From NCBI GenBank assembly GCA_947502305.1, contig CANMZA010000001.1, positions 992,001 through 1,056,000 of the forward strand: a stretch of 64,000 nucleotides of DNA. The letters run 5' to 3'. This DNA is from an uncultured Erythrobacter sp. (GTDB lineage: Bacteria > Pseudomonadota > Alphaproteobacteria > Sphingomonadales > Sphingomonadaceae). Positions 54,527-62,221 of this stretch are shown here, piece by piece; the stretch's first letter is position 1; every line of letters begins with the position of its first letter. The translations under genes and the position numbers were made by a program. The notes under the pieces are model-generated. The model saw only the letters and a program-made list of their open reading frames with translations, was not told the DNA's origin and ran no database searches.

Positions 54527-54547
54527 CGTCAGTGTCCTCGTTCAGGA

Positions 54548-56092
54548 TTAATAGGCGCGCGCTATCAAAATACGCTCGACCGCAGCGTCGCCGGTGAAGA
54601 TACAGGTGCCGTCTGCCGCTTCGCCGTCTTTGGCAACATTGCGGATGGTCAGTTTTTCATCCTTCAACCGTTCGACAACTTGTTCCAGCGCCGCGCCGGT
54701 AGGCTTGGACCATTGGACCTCTACCCAACCCGGGAATTTGCCGCCTTTGCGATAGAAATTCACCACGTCGTGCCAATCCGTCATGCCGCGCGTGATATTG
54801 GTATCGCGGCGGTCGCGGGCTTCTTGGTATAGGCTGTCTTGAATTGCCTCCAACATGGCGGAGGCACCCTCTGCAAATGCTTCGCGGGTGATGAATTGCA
54901 TCGCCGGTTTGCCATTTTCTGCGTTCCACAATTGGTCGCGGCGCAGCATGGCGACTTTGCCATTTTCCATGTCGCGCGGGCCGATTTCGACCACAATCGG
55001 CGCGCCCTTGCGGACCCAATCCCAACGTTTCGCCGCTGGCTTGCCCGGTGTTTTATCCAGCAAAATCCGCACGGGTTCACCCAGCGTGCTGAGGCCGGTC
55101 AGCGCGGCTTGCAATTCCTCACAATAGGTCAGCACCGCCTCGTCTTCCGGCTTATCACGCAGCATCGGCAGAATGATAATTTGATGCGGCGCAATGCGCG
55201 GCGGCACGCGCAATCCGTCATCATCGCCATGCGTCATCACAACGCCGCCAATCAGACGCGTCGATGTGCCCCAACTGGTGGTGTGGCACAGCTGCTGAAC
55301 GCCTTCGCGGTCCTGATAACGGATGCCAGCGGCTTCGGAAAAATTGGTCCCGAGATAATGCGAGGTTCCGGCTTGCAGCGCCTTGCCATCCTGCATCATC
55401 GCCTCAATCGACCATGTTTCATCGGCTCCGGGGAAACGCTCATTCTCCGGTTTCTCACCCGCAATCACAGGCATAGCGAGGTCTTCTTCAACGCAGGCGC
55501 GGTACATTTCCAGCGCGCGGTGCGTTTCTTCCAGCGCCTCTTCGCGTGTGGCATGGGCGGTGTGGCCCTCTTGCCAGAGGAATTCGCTGGTGCGCAGGAA
55601 CATCCGCGTGCGCATTTCCCAGCGCACCACATTGGCCCATTGGTTGATTTTCAGCGGCAGATCGCGCCACGATTGCACCCAGCGCGCCATCGCATCGCCA
55701 ATGATGGTTTCCGATGTCGGGCGCACCACCAATGGTTCTTCTAACTTTGCCGCAGGATCGGGCACCAATTTGCCGCGCGCATTCGCAATCAAGCGGTGAT
55801 GCGTGACGACGGCCATTTCCTTGGCGAAACCGTCAACATGCTCCGCTTCTCGTTCAAAATTGGCGAGCGGTATGAAAAGCGGGAAATAGGTGTTTTGAAT
55901 GCCAGCGGCCTTGATCCGGTCATCCATCAGGCGCTGAACCCGTTCCCAAATGCCGTATCCCCACGGCTTGATCACCATACAGCCGCGCACGCCCGATTCT
56001 TCGGCGAGATCGGCTGCGGTGATCACCGCTTGATACCATTTGGCGAAGTCGTCATCGCGCTTCACGTCCAGCGCATGCCTGATATTAGCCAC
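54548..56092 (-). CDS. proS: Prolyl-tRNA synthetase, archaeal/eukaryotic-type
   Basis: Charges tRNA-Pro. The 514-residue sequence is of the archaeal/eukaryotic ProRS type rather than the E. coli type: no editing-domain insertion, KPWGYGIWERVQ near the start, RPTSETIIGDAMARW, FLRTSEFLWQEGHTAHA, SHYLGTNFSEAAGIRYQ, and a C-terminus ending in Tyr (ILIARAY). GTG 56092 is preferred because AGGA lies six bases upstream and it matches the family start; the frame extends to GTG 56137. Confidence 0.94.
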   Translation of the reverse strand: MANIRHALDVKRDDDFAKWYQAVITAADLAEESGVRGCMVIKPWGYGIWERVQRLMDDRIKAAGIQNTYFPLFIPLANFEREAEHVDGFAKEMAVVTHHRLIANARGKLVPDPAAKLEEPLVVRPTSETIIGDAMARWVQSWRDLPLKINQWANVVRWEMRTRMFLRTSEFLWQEGHTAHATREEALEETHRALEMYRACVEEDLAMPVIAGEKPENERFPGADETWSIEAMMQDGKALQAGTSHYLGTNFSEAAGIRYQDREGVQQLCHTTSWGTSTRLIGGVVMTHGDDDGLRVPPRIAPHQIIILPMLRDKPEDEAVLTYCEELQAALTGLSTLGEPVRILLDKTPGKPAAKRWDWVRKGAPIVVEIGPRDMENGKVAMLRRDQLWNAENGKPAMQFITREAFAEGASAMLEAIQDSLYQEARDRRDTNITRGMTDWHDVVNFYRKGGKFPGWVEVQWSKPTGAALEQVVERLKDEKLTIRNVAKDGEAADGTCIFTGDAAVERILIARAY

Positions 56093-56153
56093 TGTTTTCC
56101 TGTCTGATTTATGTTTGATTGGCGCGTTTTGACGCACCTAAAAATTGGCGGGT

Positions 56154-56762
56154 TTATTTACCCAATTCGTCTAGCTTCTTTTGCATCAAAGCCATTTGAT
56201 CCCGCAACGCCGAAATTTCATCCGACGACGTTTCACTGGCAGGCTTTTCTTGCGGGGCCGGTTTTTGTTTTGCGCCGCCCGGAATGCCGCCGGGGATCAG
56301 CGTATCCGCCGCCGCCCGCATCAAGGCCATGTTGGTTTCATGGATCGCCGCGAGCGGATTGGCGCTCATACCCTTATCAAACGCTTCGCGGATTTTGGTC
56401 TGGTTCTGGCGAAAATTGGTCATGCTCGCCTCCAGATAAGACGGCATAAGTGTTTGCATCGAATTGCCATACATGCCGATCAATTGGCGTAGGAAGCTAA
56501 CCGGTAACATTTGCCCGCCATTCGATTCCTCATCCATGATAATCTGGGTCAGGATGGAATGCGTAATATCGTCGCCCGATTTTGCATCGAACACGGCGAA
56601 TTCAACATTATCGCGCACCATTTTCGCCAAGTCTTCCAAGGTGATATAGCTAGAAGATGCGGTGTTGTATAAACGCCGATTGGCGTATTTCTTGATGACA
56701 ATAGTGCCTTCGGGAACATCTGGTGTTGCCCGATCTGATTTGCTGTCTGTTTTGCGCGCCAT
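56154..56762 (-). CDS. phaR: Polyhydroxyalkanoate synthesis repressor PhaR
   Basis: Repressor of phasin and PHA genes that responds to polymer in the cell. The 202 residues begin with the PhaR DNA-binding core: TIVIKKYANRRLYNTASSSYITLEDLAKMV, followed by FAVFDAKSGDDITHSILTQIIMDEE, and a C-terminal coiled coil (DEISALRDQMALMQKKLDEL). ATG 56762 chosen; an open frame to 56837 lacks similarity. No phaC or phasin in the window. A CTGC...GCAG dyad sits 51 bases upstream. Confidence 0.93.
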   Translation of the reverse strand: MARKTDSKSDRATPDVPEGTIVIKKYANRRLYNTASSSYITLEDLAKMVRDNVEFAVFDAKSGDDITHSILTQIIMDEESNGGQMLPVSFLRQLIGMYGNSMQTLMPSYLEASMTNFRQNQTKIREAFDKGMSANPLAAIHETNMALMRAAADTLIPGGIPGGAKQKPAPQEKPASETSSDEISALRDQMALMQKKLDELGK

Positions 56763-56802
56763 GTTAGTCCCAATTGCTGCCCGATTTGGAATTCTTTTTT
56801 GT

Positions 56803-56832
56803 ATCTTAGCACCTGCACAATGTGCAGCGCAA
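56803..56832 (-). promoter_or_regulatory. phaR: Candidate phaR promoter with internal PhaR-type operator
   Basis: On the minus strand a -35-like TTGCGC (56832-56827) and a -10-like TAAGAT (56808-56803) are 18 bases apart. Between them lies CTGCACATTGTGCAG (56827-56813), seven-base arms around one base. It begins CTGC and ends GCAG, the halves recognised by PhaR in Paracoccus, though with a seven-base spacer instead of three to four. Confidence 0.5.
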
Positions 56833-56875
56833 CACAATCACGGGCACTTCTTCGCAAGCGCGATTTTAAGCGCCG

Positions 56876-57955
56876 TCAAAGCAGCATCCGGCGGCCCAGC
56901 ACAGTCAGCAATTCATATTGCGATAACGCACAATGCTGCGCAGCATCGGGCAAGTTGTAAGGGACGGATAACCAATCCCCCTCCCCCAATTCTGGCGCGT
57001 CATTAAGGTCCACGACGACCATATCCATCGAAACCTTACCCAGCAGCGGTAAGGCGGTTTGCCCGTGAAACAAGGCCGGATTGTTACCCCCGCTTGGCCC
57101 GCGACCGCGCAAGAACCCGTCAGCATAGCCAAGCGACACCGTGCCGACACGCATCGGTTTTTGCGCGGTAAATTCACCATTGTAACCGACCGCGTCGCCA
57201 GGTTGCAGCATGCGGGTTTGAATGATCGCGGCGTCCAAATAGGCGGTTTGCGCGATACTGCCCGACAATTCGGGGCGCGGGATACCGCCATAAAGCGCAA
57301 GGCCGGGCCGTGTCAGATCGAACGCGTAATCGGGGCCAAGCGCAATGCCTGCGCTGTTGGCGAGGCTGGCCATACGATGCGGCACCGCGGGCAGGCAATC
57401 GCGGAATAGGCGCAATTGCTGAGCATTGACCGCGCTGTCTTCATCTGCGCTGGCGAGGTGGCTCATCACGATATCGACATTAAGTGCCGCGATCGCGGGA
57501 TCAGACAGATCTGCCGGAGCAATGCCGAGGCGGTTGATCCCCGTGTCGATCATCAAATGGCATGTGCCGCCTCCACCACCTCCGCCGCCCGCCGTCCAAC
57601 GGCGCGCCTGATCGAGTGAATTGATCACGGGGATCACGCCGGTGCTGACCGCGTAAGCAACGTCTTCACCGCGAACGGGACCATGCAAGACTGCCAATTG
57701 ATCCGGCGCGATATGGCGCAAGGCCGCACCAACCTCGCTCCAATGCGCCACAAAGAACCGCCGCGCGCCGGCATCACGCAATGCAGGCAGGCATGTATCC
57801 ACGCCCAGCCCGTAACAATCCGCCTTGATCGCCGCGCCTGCTCTGGGCCGTGCATCCGTGGCGCCAGACAGTGCGTTCAATGCGCGCCAATTGCTGGCCA
57901 AGGCCGCGGTATCAACCCTTAGGCGTAAAGTGGGTTCAGGCGGGTGCGCGGTCAG
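56876..57955 (-). CDS. alr: Alanine racemase, probable CTG start
   Basis: Makes D-alanine for peptidoglycan. PLP Lys is K44 in AAIKADCYGLG; DTGINRLG, VSLGYADGFLRG and MDMVVVDLND are family motifs. The only ATG/GTG/TTG start (TTG 57901) would remove the first beta strand LRLRVDTAALASNWRAL, which is encoded upstream. CTG at 57955 restores a 359-residue protein and forms a CTGA overlap with the transporter stop, with GAGGA about ten bases upstream. An eight-Gly run (57566-57589) before DTG is unusual. Confidence 0.85.
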   Translation of the reverse strand: MTAHPPEPTLRLRVDTAALASNWRALNALSGATDARPRAGAAIKADCYGLGVDTCLPALRDAGARRFFVAHWSEVGAALRHIAPDQLAVLHGPVRGEDVAYAVSTGVIPVINSLDQARRWTAGGGGGGGGTCHLMIDTGINRLGIAPADLSDPAIAALNVDIVMSHLASADEDSAVNAQQLRLFRDCLPAVPHRMASLANSAGIALGPDYAFDLTRPGLALYGGIPRPELSGSIAQTAYLDAAIIQTRMLQPGDAVGYNGEFTAQKPMRVGTVSLGYADGFLRGRGPSGGNNPALFHGQTALPLLGKVSMDMVVVDLNDAPELGEGDWLSVPYNLPDAAQHCALSQYELLTVLGRRMLL

Positions 57956-59673
57956 GAGATGTCATCCTCAAAATCCTTAGGCGGACCGCCCGAAAGGCCC
58001 CACCATGCCACGGCAACACCGAAGGCGACGACGCCCCAAGTGTACCACAACCCGGAATATACATTGCCGGTGCTGGCCACGATAATGCCCGAGATCAGCG
58101 GCAAGAACCCGCCCAAATATCCCGCGCCAATGTGGTAGGGAATAGACATGGAGGAATAGCGGATGCGCGGCGGGAACATCTCAGACAAGAGCGCCGCGAC
58201 CGACCCGTAAGTCAGCGCGGAAAGCACGCCCAAAACCAAGAGCGCAGCGATAATGCCGATAATGTTGATCAATGGCGGAACCTGCCGCGTGAAATCGAAC
58301 CCAGCCTGTGTCAGCGCCGCCTGAAGACCCGCCGTACGCGCCGCATTATCATCCATCCACGTCTCGCCAATCGCAACTGGCGCGCCGCCCACGGTGACGC
58401 TCAAATTGTCGCTTTGCGTGACGCTATAGGAGACACCGCTCGACGTCAGAGACGCCAGAACTTTGCCGCAATCGGTTTGTTGACGGTCGAACAATTCGGC
58501 GAAAGGATCGGTGACGCATTGCTGGCCGCTGACCACAACTGGATTTTCCTCAGCCGCCTGAGCAAGGCCGGGGTTTGCGAGGCTGCCCATGAACCAGAAT
58601 ATTGGGAAGAGCAGGACCAGCGACAGCAGCGCGCCGATAATGATCGGCCGTTTGCGCCCCACCTTGTCTGACCATTTGCCGACCACAAGATACAGCCCCA
58701 TCGACAGGCCGCCCGCGATCAGCATGATGATTTCCACCGTTAATTCATCAAGCCGCATGTCCCCTTTCAAGAACGATAGGCTGGAGAAAAAGGCGGTGTA
58801 CCAAATGGTCGTCAAAATCCCCGCAACGCCGAACAGCGCGACAAAGATCCGTTTTTTATTGCCGGGGTAAGTGAAGCTTTCGACGAAGGGATTGCCAGCG
58901 GTCTCGCCCGCTTCCTTCATCGCCTTGAACACCGGGCTTTCCGACAGTTTAAACCGCATCCACAAAGAGATCGCCAGCAGGATGATCGACAGCAGGAATG
59001 GCACGCGCCAGCCCCAATCGTTGAACGATTCCTCTGGAATAATCAGGCGGCAGAGCAGCACCACGATGATCGACAGGACGAACCCGCCAACAACGCTGGC
59101 TTGGATGAAACTGGTGTAGAATCCGCGTTTTTCTGGGGGCGCATGTTCCGCAACATAAATCGCCGCACCGCCATATTCACCGCCGAGTGCCAAGCCTTGG
59201 ATCACGCGTAAGATGATCACCACGACCGGCGCGATAATCACATAACCGGCGCCGTAATTCGCCTCCAACTGGTCGACCGTCGGGATCAAACCGACCCCGG
59301 CGGTGGCGATCCCCATCAGCGTGACCGTCACAAGGAACGTGTATTTGCGCCCCAATTTGTCGCCAAGAAAACCAAACAGGATCGCGCCAATAGGACGGAA
59401 CGCAAAGCCGACAGCAAATGTGGACCAAACCAGCAGCAAGCCCAGCGTTGGATCATCGACCTTATAAAACGCATCTTTCAAGATGTAGGCGAGCGTTCCG
59501 TAAATGAAGAAATCATACCACTCAAAAATGGTCCCCGCGCTGCTCGCGCCGACCACCAATCGGATTTCTTTCGCCGAAGGTTCGCGTGCGGCCAAAATCT
59601 CCGCCTCTGATCCCGCTCCCGCCGTGCCCGGTCCTGCTGTGCTTGCAGTCATGTTTGCCCCGTTTCCCATCAT
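57952..59673 (-). CDS. MFS transporter, metabolite:H+ symporter (MHS/ProP-like) family
   Basis: Twelve-helix inner-membrane symporter of 573 residues. SSAGTIFEWYDFFIYGTLAY, FRPIGAILFGFLGDKLGRKYT and RVIQGLALGGEYGGAAIYVAEHAP are MHS-family signatures. Between about residues 372 and 475 there is an extra soluble segment (from LANPGLAQAAEENP to DFTRQVPP) with two Cys, which lengthens the protein by about 100 residues. Substrate likely a small carboxylate or betaine-like compound, not determined. Its stop overlaps the alr CTG start. Confidence 0.9.
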   Translation of the reverse strand: MMGNGANMTASTAGPGTAGAGSEAEILAAREPSAKEIRLVVGASSAGTIFEWYDFFIYGTLAYILKDAFYKVDDPTLGLLLVWSTFAVGFAFRPIGAILFGFLGDKLGRKYTFLVTVTLMGIATAGVGLIPTVDQLEANYGAGYVIIAPVVVIILRVIQGLALGGEYGGAAIYVAEHAPPEKRGFYTSFIQASVVGGFVLSIIVVLLCRLIIPEESFNDWGWRVPFLLSIILLAISLWMRFKLSESPVFKAMKEAGETAGNPFVESFTYPGNKKRIFVALFGVAGILTTIWYTAFFSSLSFLKGDMRLDELTVEIIMLIAGGLSMGLYLVVGKWSDKVGRKRPIIIGALLSLVLLFPIFWFMGSLANPGLAQAAEENPVVVSGQQCVTDPFAELFDRQQTDCGKVLASLTSSGVSYSVTQSDNLSVTVGGAPVAIGETWMDDNAARTAGLQAALTQAGFDFTRQVPPLINIIGIIAALLVLGVLSALTYGSVAALLSEMFPPRIRYSSMSIPYHIGAGYLGGFLPLISGIIVASTGNVYSGLWYTWGVVAFGVAVAWWGLSGGPPKDFEDDIS

Positions 59674-59792
59674 CTCAAATTTCGTCTCGGCGGCTCTATG
59701 GCTGCCTTTGCGCCCATCGCCTTAGCGAGAGGATGCGGCGGATGAAAGCGGCTCTGTTGATAGGCGCGTCGGGATTGCGCAAATTGATCGGC

Positions 59793-60236
59793 CTAAGCCT
59801 GCCGCGTCTCGTTCGAAAATGCCTGCATAACCGCCTGCCACGGCAGCATTAGCGCCCCATGACGCCCCGGATGCGGCAAAGCGGGTTCGAGTGCATCAAA
59901 ACCGGGCCATTCCGGCGGCGCACCCTCCCCGCTCAACCATTGCTCAATATCGCCATGAGCCTGCGCGAAATCGTGCGCGCTGCGCCCCTCCGCCGCCATC
60001 GCCAGCACCGCCGCTGAGCTTTGACCGATTGCGCAGGCGCTCACCAGCATCCCGATTTTCGTGATCCGCCCACCCGCATCCAAATTTATGCCGAGCGTTA
60101 TCGTGCTACCACAAGTGCGCGAGCGGACCTCTGCGGTTTTCTGAAAATCACCGATAAGCGGAAATGCCGCGAGCTGTGCGGAGAGCGACAGCAGGCGCGG
60201 CGTGTAGAGTTTCGCAGTGCTGTTTGCCTGCGTCAC
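59793..60236 (-). CDS. IscU/NifU-like protein lacking the third cluster Cys
   Basis: The 147 residues follow the IscU/NifU N-terminal plan: RSRTCGSTI holds the first Cys, and VSACAIGQSSAAVLA the second. The third Cys, expected just before the last helix, is replaced in HPGRHGALMLPWQAV. That makes a normal iron-sulfur scaffold function doubtful, although such proteins are commonly annotated as scaffolds in this group. ATGA junction with cvpA. Confidence 0.78.
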   Translation of the reverse strand: MTQANSTAKLYTPRLLSLSAQLAAFPLIGDFQKTAEVRSRTCGSTITLGINLDAGGRITKIGMLVSACAIGQSSAAVLAMAAEGRSAHDFAQAHGDIEQWLSGEGAPPEWPGFDALEPALPHPGRHGALMLPWQAVMQAFSNETRQA

Positions 60237-60769
60237 TGGTCCGCGGAGCCAGACTGCGCCTCTTCCTCGCCCAGCATTTGCGCGCGGCGTTCCGCAATCA
60301 TCGACACCAATTCGCGCGAAAATGCATCAGCGGCAGGATAGGTCCGCGCCTGTGTGATCCAGTCAGGACGCCCCTTAAAGCCCCACACCGTATCAAAGCC
60401 GAGCACCAAGACAGAGAAGGCGAAAATAACGATGAGCGCACCCTTTACAGCGCCAAAGCCAAAGCCCAGCACCCGGTCAATCGGGCCAAGGATCGACCCA
60501 CGCGACGCCTCCCCAACATTGCCCGCAATCAATTTCATCGCGGCATAAGGGATCAGCAGCAACATCGCGAAAGACAGGATCGAAGTCGCTGGGTCTGCAT
60601 CGTAATAACCGCGCAAAAATTCCGTCAACGATCCGTGCAAATAATAGACCGAAAACGCCGCGAGTATCCAAGCCGCAAGGCTCAGCACCTCTTGCACCAG
60701 CCCGCGCATGAAGCCGCCAATTGCCGCCACAGCGACAATGATCAGAACGATAATATCAAAGCCCGTCAT
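60233..60769 (-). CDS. cvpA: CvpA-family membrane protein
   Basis: Inner-membrane protein of 178 residues with four predicted helices. GFDIIVLIIVAVAAIGGFMRGLVQEVLSLAAWILAA is the CvpA start, and IDRVLGFGFGAVKGALIV the conserved second half. E. coli CvpA is needed for colicin V production and bile-salt tolerance. Lies 11 bases after radA, a common alphaproteobacterial arrangement. Confidence 0.92.
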   Translation of the reverse strand: MTGFDIIVLIIVAVAAIGGFMRGLVQEVLSLAAWILAAFSVYYLHGSLTEFLRGYYDADPATSILSFAMLLLIPYAAMKLIAGNVGEASRGSILGPIDRVLGFGFGAVKGALIVIFAFSVLVLGFDTVWGFKGRPDWITQARTYPAADAFSRELVSMIAERRAQMLGEEEAQSGSADQ

Positions 60770-60780
60770 AGGAACCCGAA

Positions 60781-62148
60781 TTATTCGCTGCCCATCACCT
60801 GGTCAACGAGGTTCGCAAGTTGGTTCACTGATCGGTAATCGAGCGTCGACGAGCCGGTCTTTGCATCCGACGGACCGTAGCCGCGCGTAAAACCCAGCTT
60901 TGCCGATTCCCGCAATCGCAAGTCGGAATGCGCCACTGGGCGAATCTCACCCGCCAAAGACACTTCACCAAACCACGCCGATTTATCCGGCAAAGGCTTA
61001 TCCGCCAGCGCCGATACCAGAGCCGCCGCAACCGCCAAATCTGCCGCCGGATCGGACAATCGGTATCCACCCGCAATGTTGAGATAGACCTCTGCAGAGG
61101 AAAAATTCAGGCCGCAGCGCGATTCCAAAACTGCCAGCAACATCGCAAGCCGCCCATTATCCCAGCCAACGACCGCCCGGCGCGGCGTCGCGCCCGATTG
61201 CAGACGCACGATTAAGGCTTGGATCTCCACAAGCACCGGGCGCGTCCCTTCCAATGCCGGGAAGACGGAACTGCCCGCCAGCGGATTGTCGCGGCCAGAC
61301 AGGAACAACATGGATGGGTTGGAAACCTCCTCCAGCCCTTCGGTTGCCATCGAAAACACGCCGATTTCATCAACCGCGCCGAAACGGTTCTTAAGCGCCC
61401 GCAGGATGCGATATTGATGGCTGCGCTCGCCCTCAAAACTCATCACCACATCGACCATATGTTCCAGAACGCGCGGCCCTGCGATACTGCCGTCTTTGGT
61501 CACGTGACCAACCAGCATCAATGCGCAGCCGCTGGCCTTGGCATAGCGGATCAATTCCAGCGCGCAGCCGCGCACTTGGCTAACGGTGCCCGGTGCCCCT
61601 TCTATTGTGTCGGAATGCATCGTCTGGATCGAATCGATGACCAGTAAAGCAGGCGCGGTGCCCTGCCCCAATGTCGTCAAAATATCGCGCACGGATGTAT
61701 CGGCAGCAAAACGGATCGGGGCATCATCAACACCCAGCCTCTTGGCGCGCAGCCGCACTTGGCCCGCCGCCTCTTCGCCGCTGACATAGACGACATCATT
61801 GCCGCCGCGCGCAATGGTCGCCGCCGTTTGGAGCAGCAGGGTCGATTTCCCAATCCCCGGATCGCCGCCCATCAAAACCGCCGACCCCGGCACAATCCCG
61901 CCGCCCAGCGCCCGGTCAAACTCCGCCAGCCCGGTCGATTTGCGCACCGGCAATTCGGCGGGTTGATTCAGCGGGACAAATTCAATCCCCCGCCCCCCGC
62001 GCGACAAATCATGTTTTTGCGAAAACACCGTCGCCGGCGCATCCTCCGTCAGAGTGTTCCATTCCTTGCAATCATCGCATTGCCCCTGCCACCGGGGGGC
62101 CACGCTGCCGCAGCTGGAACATACATATCGCCGTTTTGTCTTCGCCAT
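60781..62148 (-). CDS. radA: DNA repair protein RadA
   Basis: RecA-like helicase acting in recombination intermediates. The 455 residues have the N-terminal zinc finger (CSSCGSVAPRWQGQCDDC), Walker A GDPGIGKSTLL, the KNRFG motif in LKNRFGAVDEIGVF, and a Lon-protease-like C-terminal domain (GYRLSDPAADLAVAAALVSALADKPLP as separate elements). ATG 62148 is used; the frame extends to 62223. A GTTC-N7-GTTC box lies 18 bases upstream. Confidence 0.96.
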   Translation of the reverse strand: MAKTKRRYVCSSCGSVAPRWQGQCDDCKEWNTLTEDAPATVFSQKHDLSRGGRGIEFVPLNQPAELPVRKSTGLAEFDRALGGGIVPGSAVLMGGDPGIGKSTLLLQTAATIARGGNDVVYVSGEEAAGQVRLRAKRLGVDDAPIRFAADTSVRDILTTLGQGTAPALLVIDSIQTMHSDTIEGAPGTVSQVRGCALELIRYAKASGCALMLVGHVTKDGSIAGPRVLEHMVDVVMSFEGERSHQYRILRALKNRFGAVDEIGVFSMATEGLEEVSNPSMLFLSGRDNPLAGSSVFPALEGTRPVLVEIQALIVRLQSGATPRRAVVGWDNGRLAMLLAVLESRCGLNFSSAEVYLNIAGGYRLSDPAADLAVAAALVSALADKPLPDKSAWFGEVSLAGEIRPVAHSDLRLRESAKLGFTRGYGPSDAKTGSSTLDYRSVNQLANLVDQVMGSE

Positions 62149-62165
62149 ATCGCAGTCCGTAAACA

Positions 62166-62180
62166 GAACATTTGCAGAAC
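62166..62180. promoter_or_regulatory. LexA-type SOS box (GAAC-N7-GAAC) upstream of radA
   Basis: GAAC (62166-62169), seven bases, GAAC (62177-62180); on the radA strand this reads GTTC-N7-GTTC, the direct-repeat LexA site of alphaproteobacteria. It ends 18 bases before the radA ATG and lies in the 73-base divergent spacer to the patatin gene. Confidence 0.6.
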
Positions 62181-62221
62181 GCAATTGCCTTTTCCCGCAA
62201 TCCCCGGCAGTGCCCTTTCCC

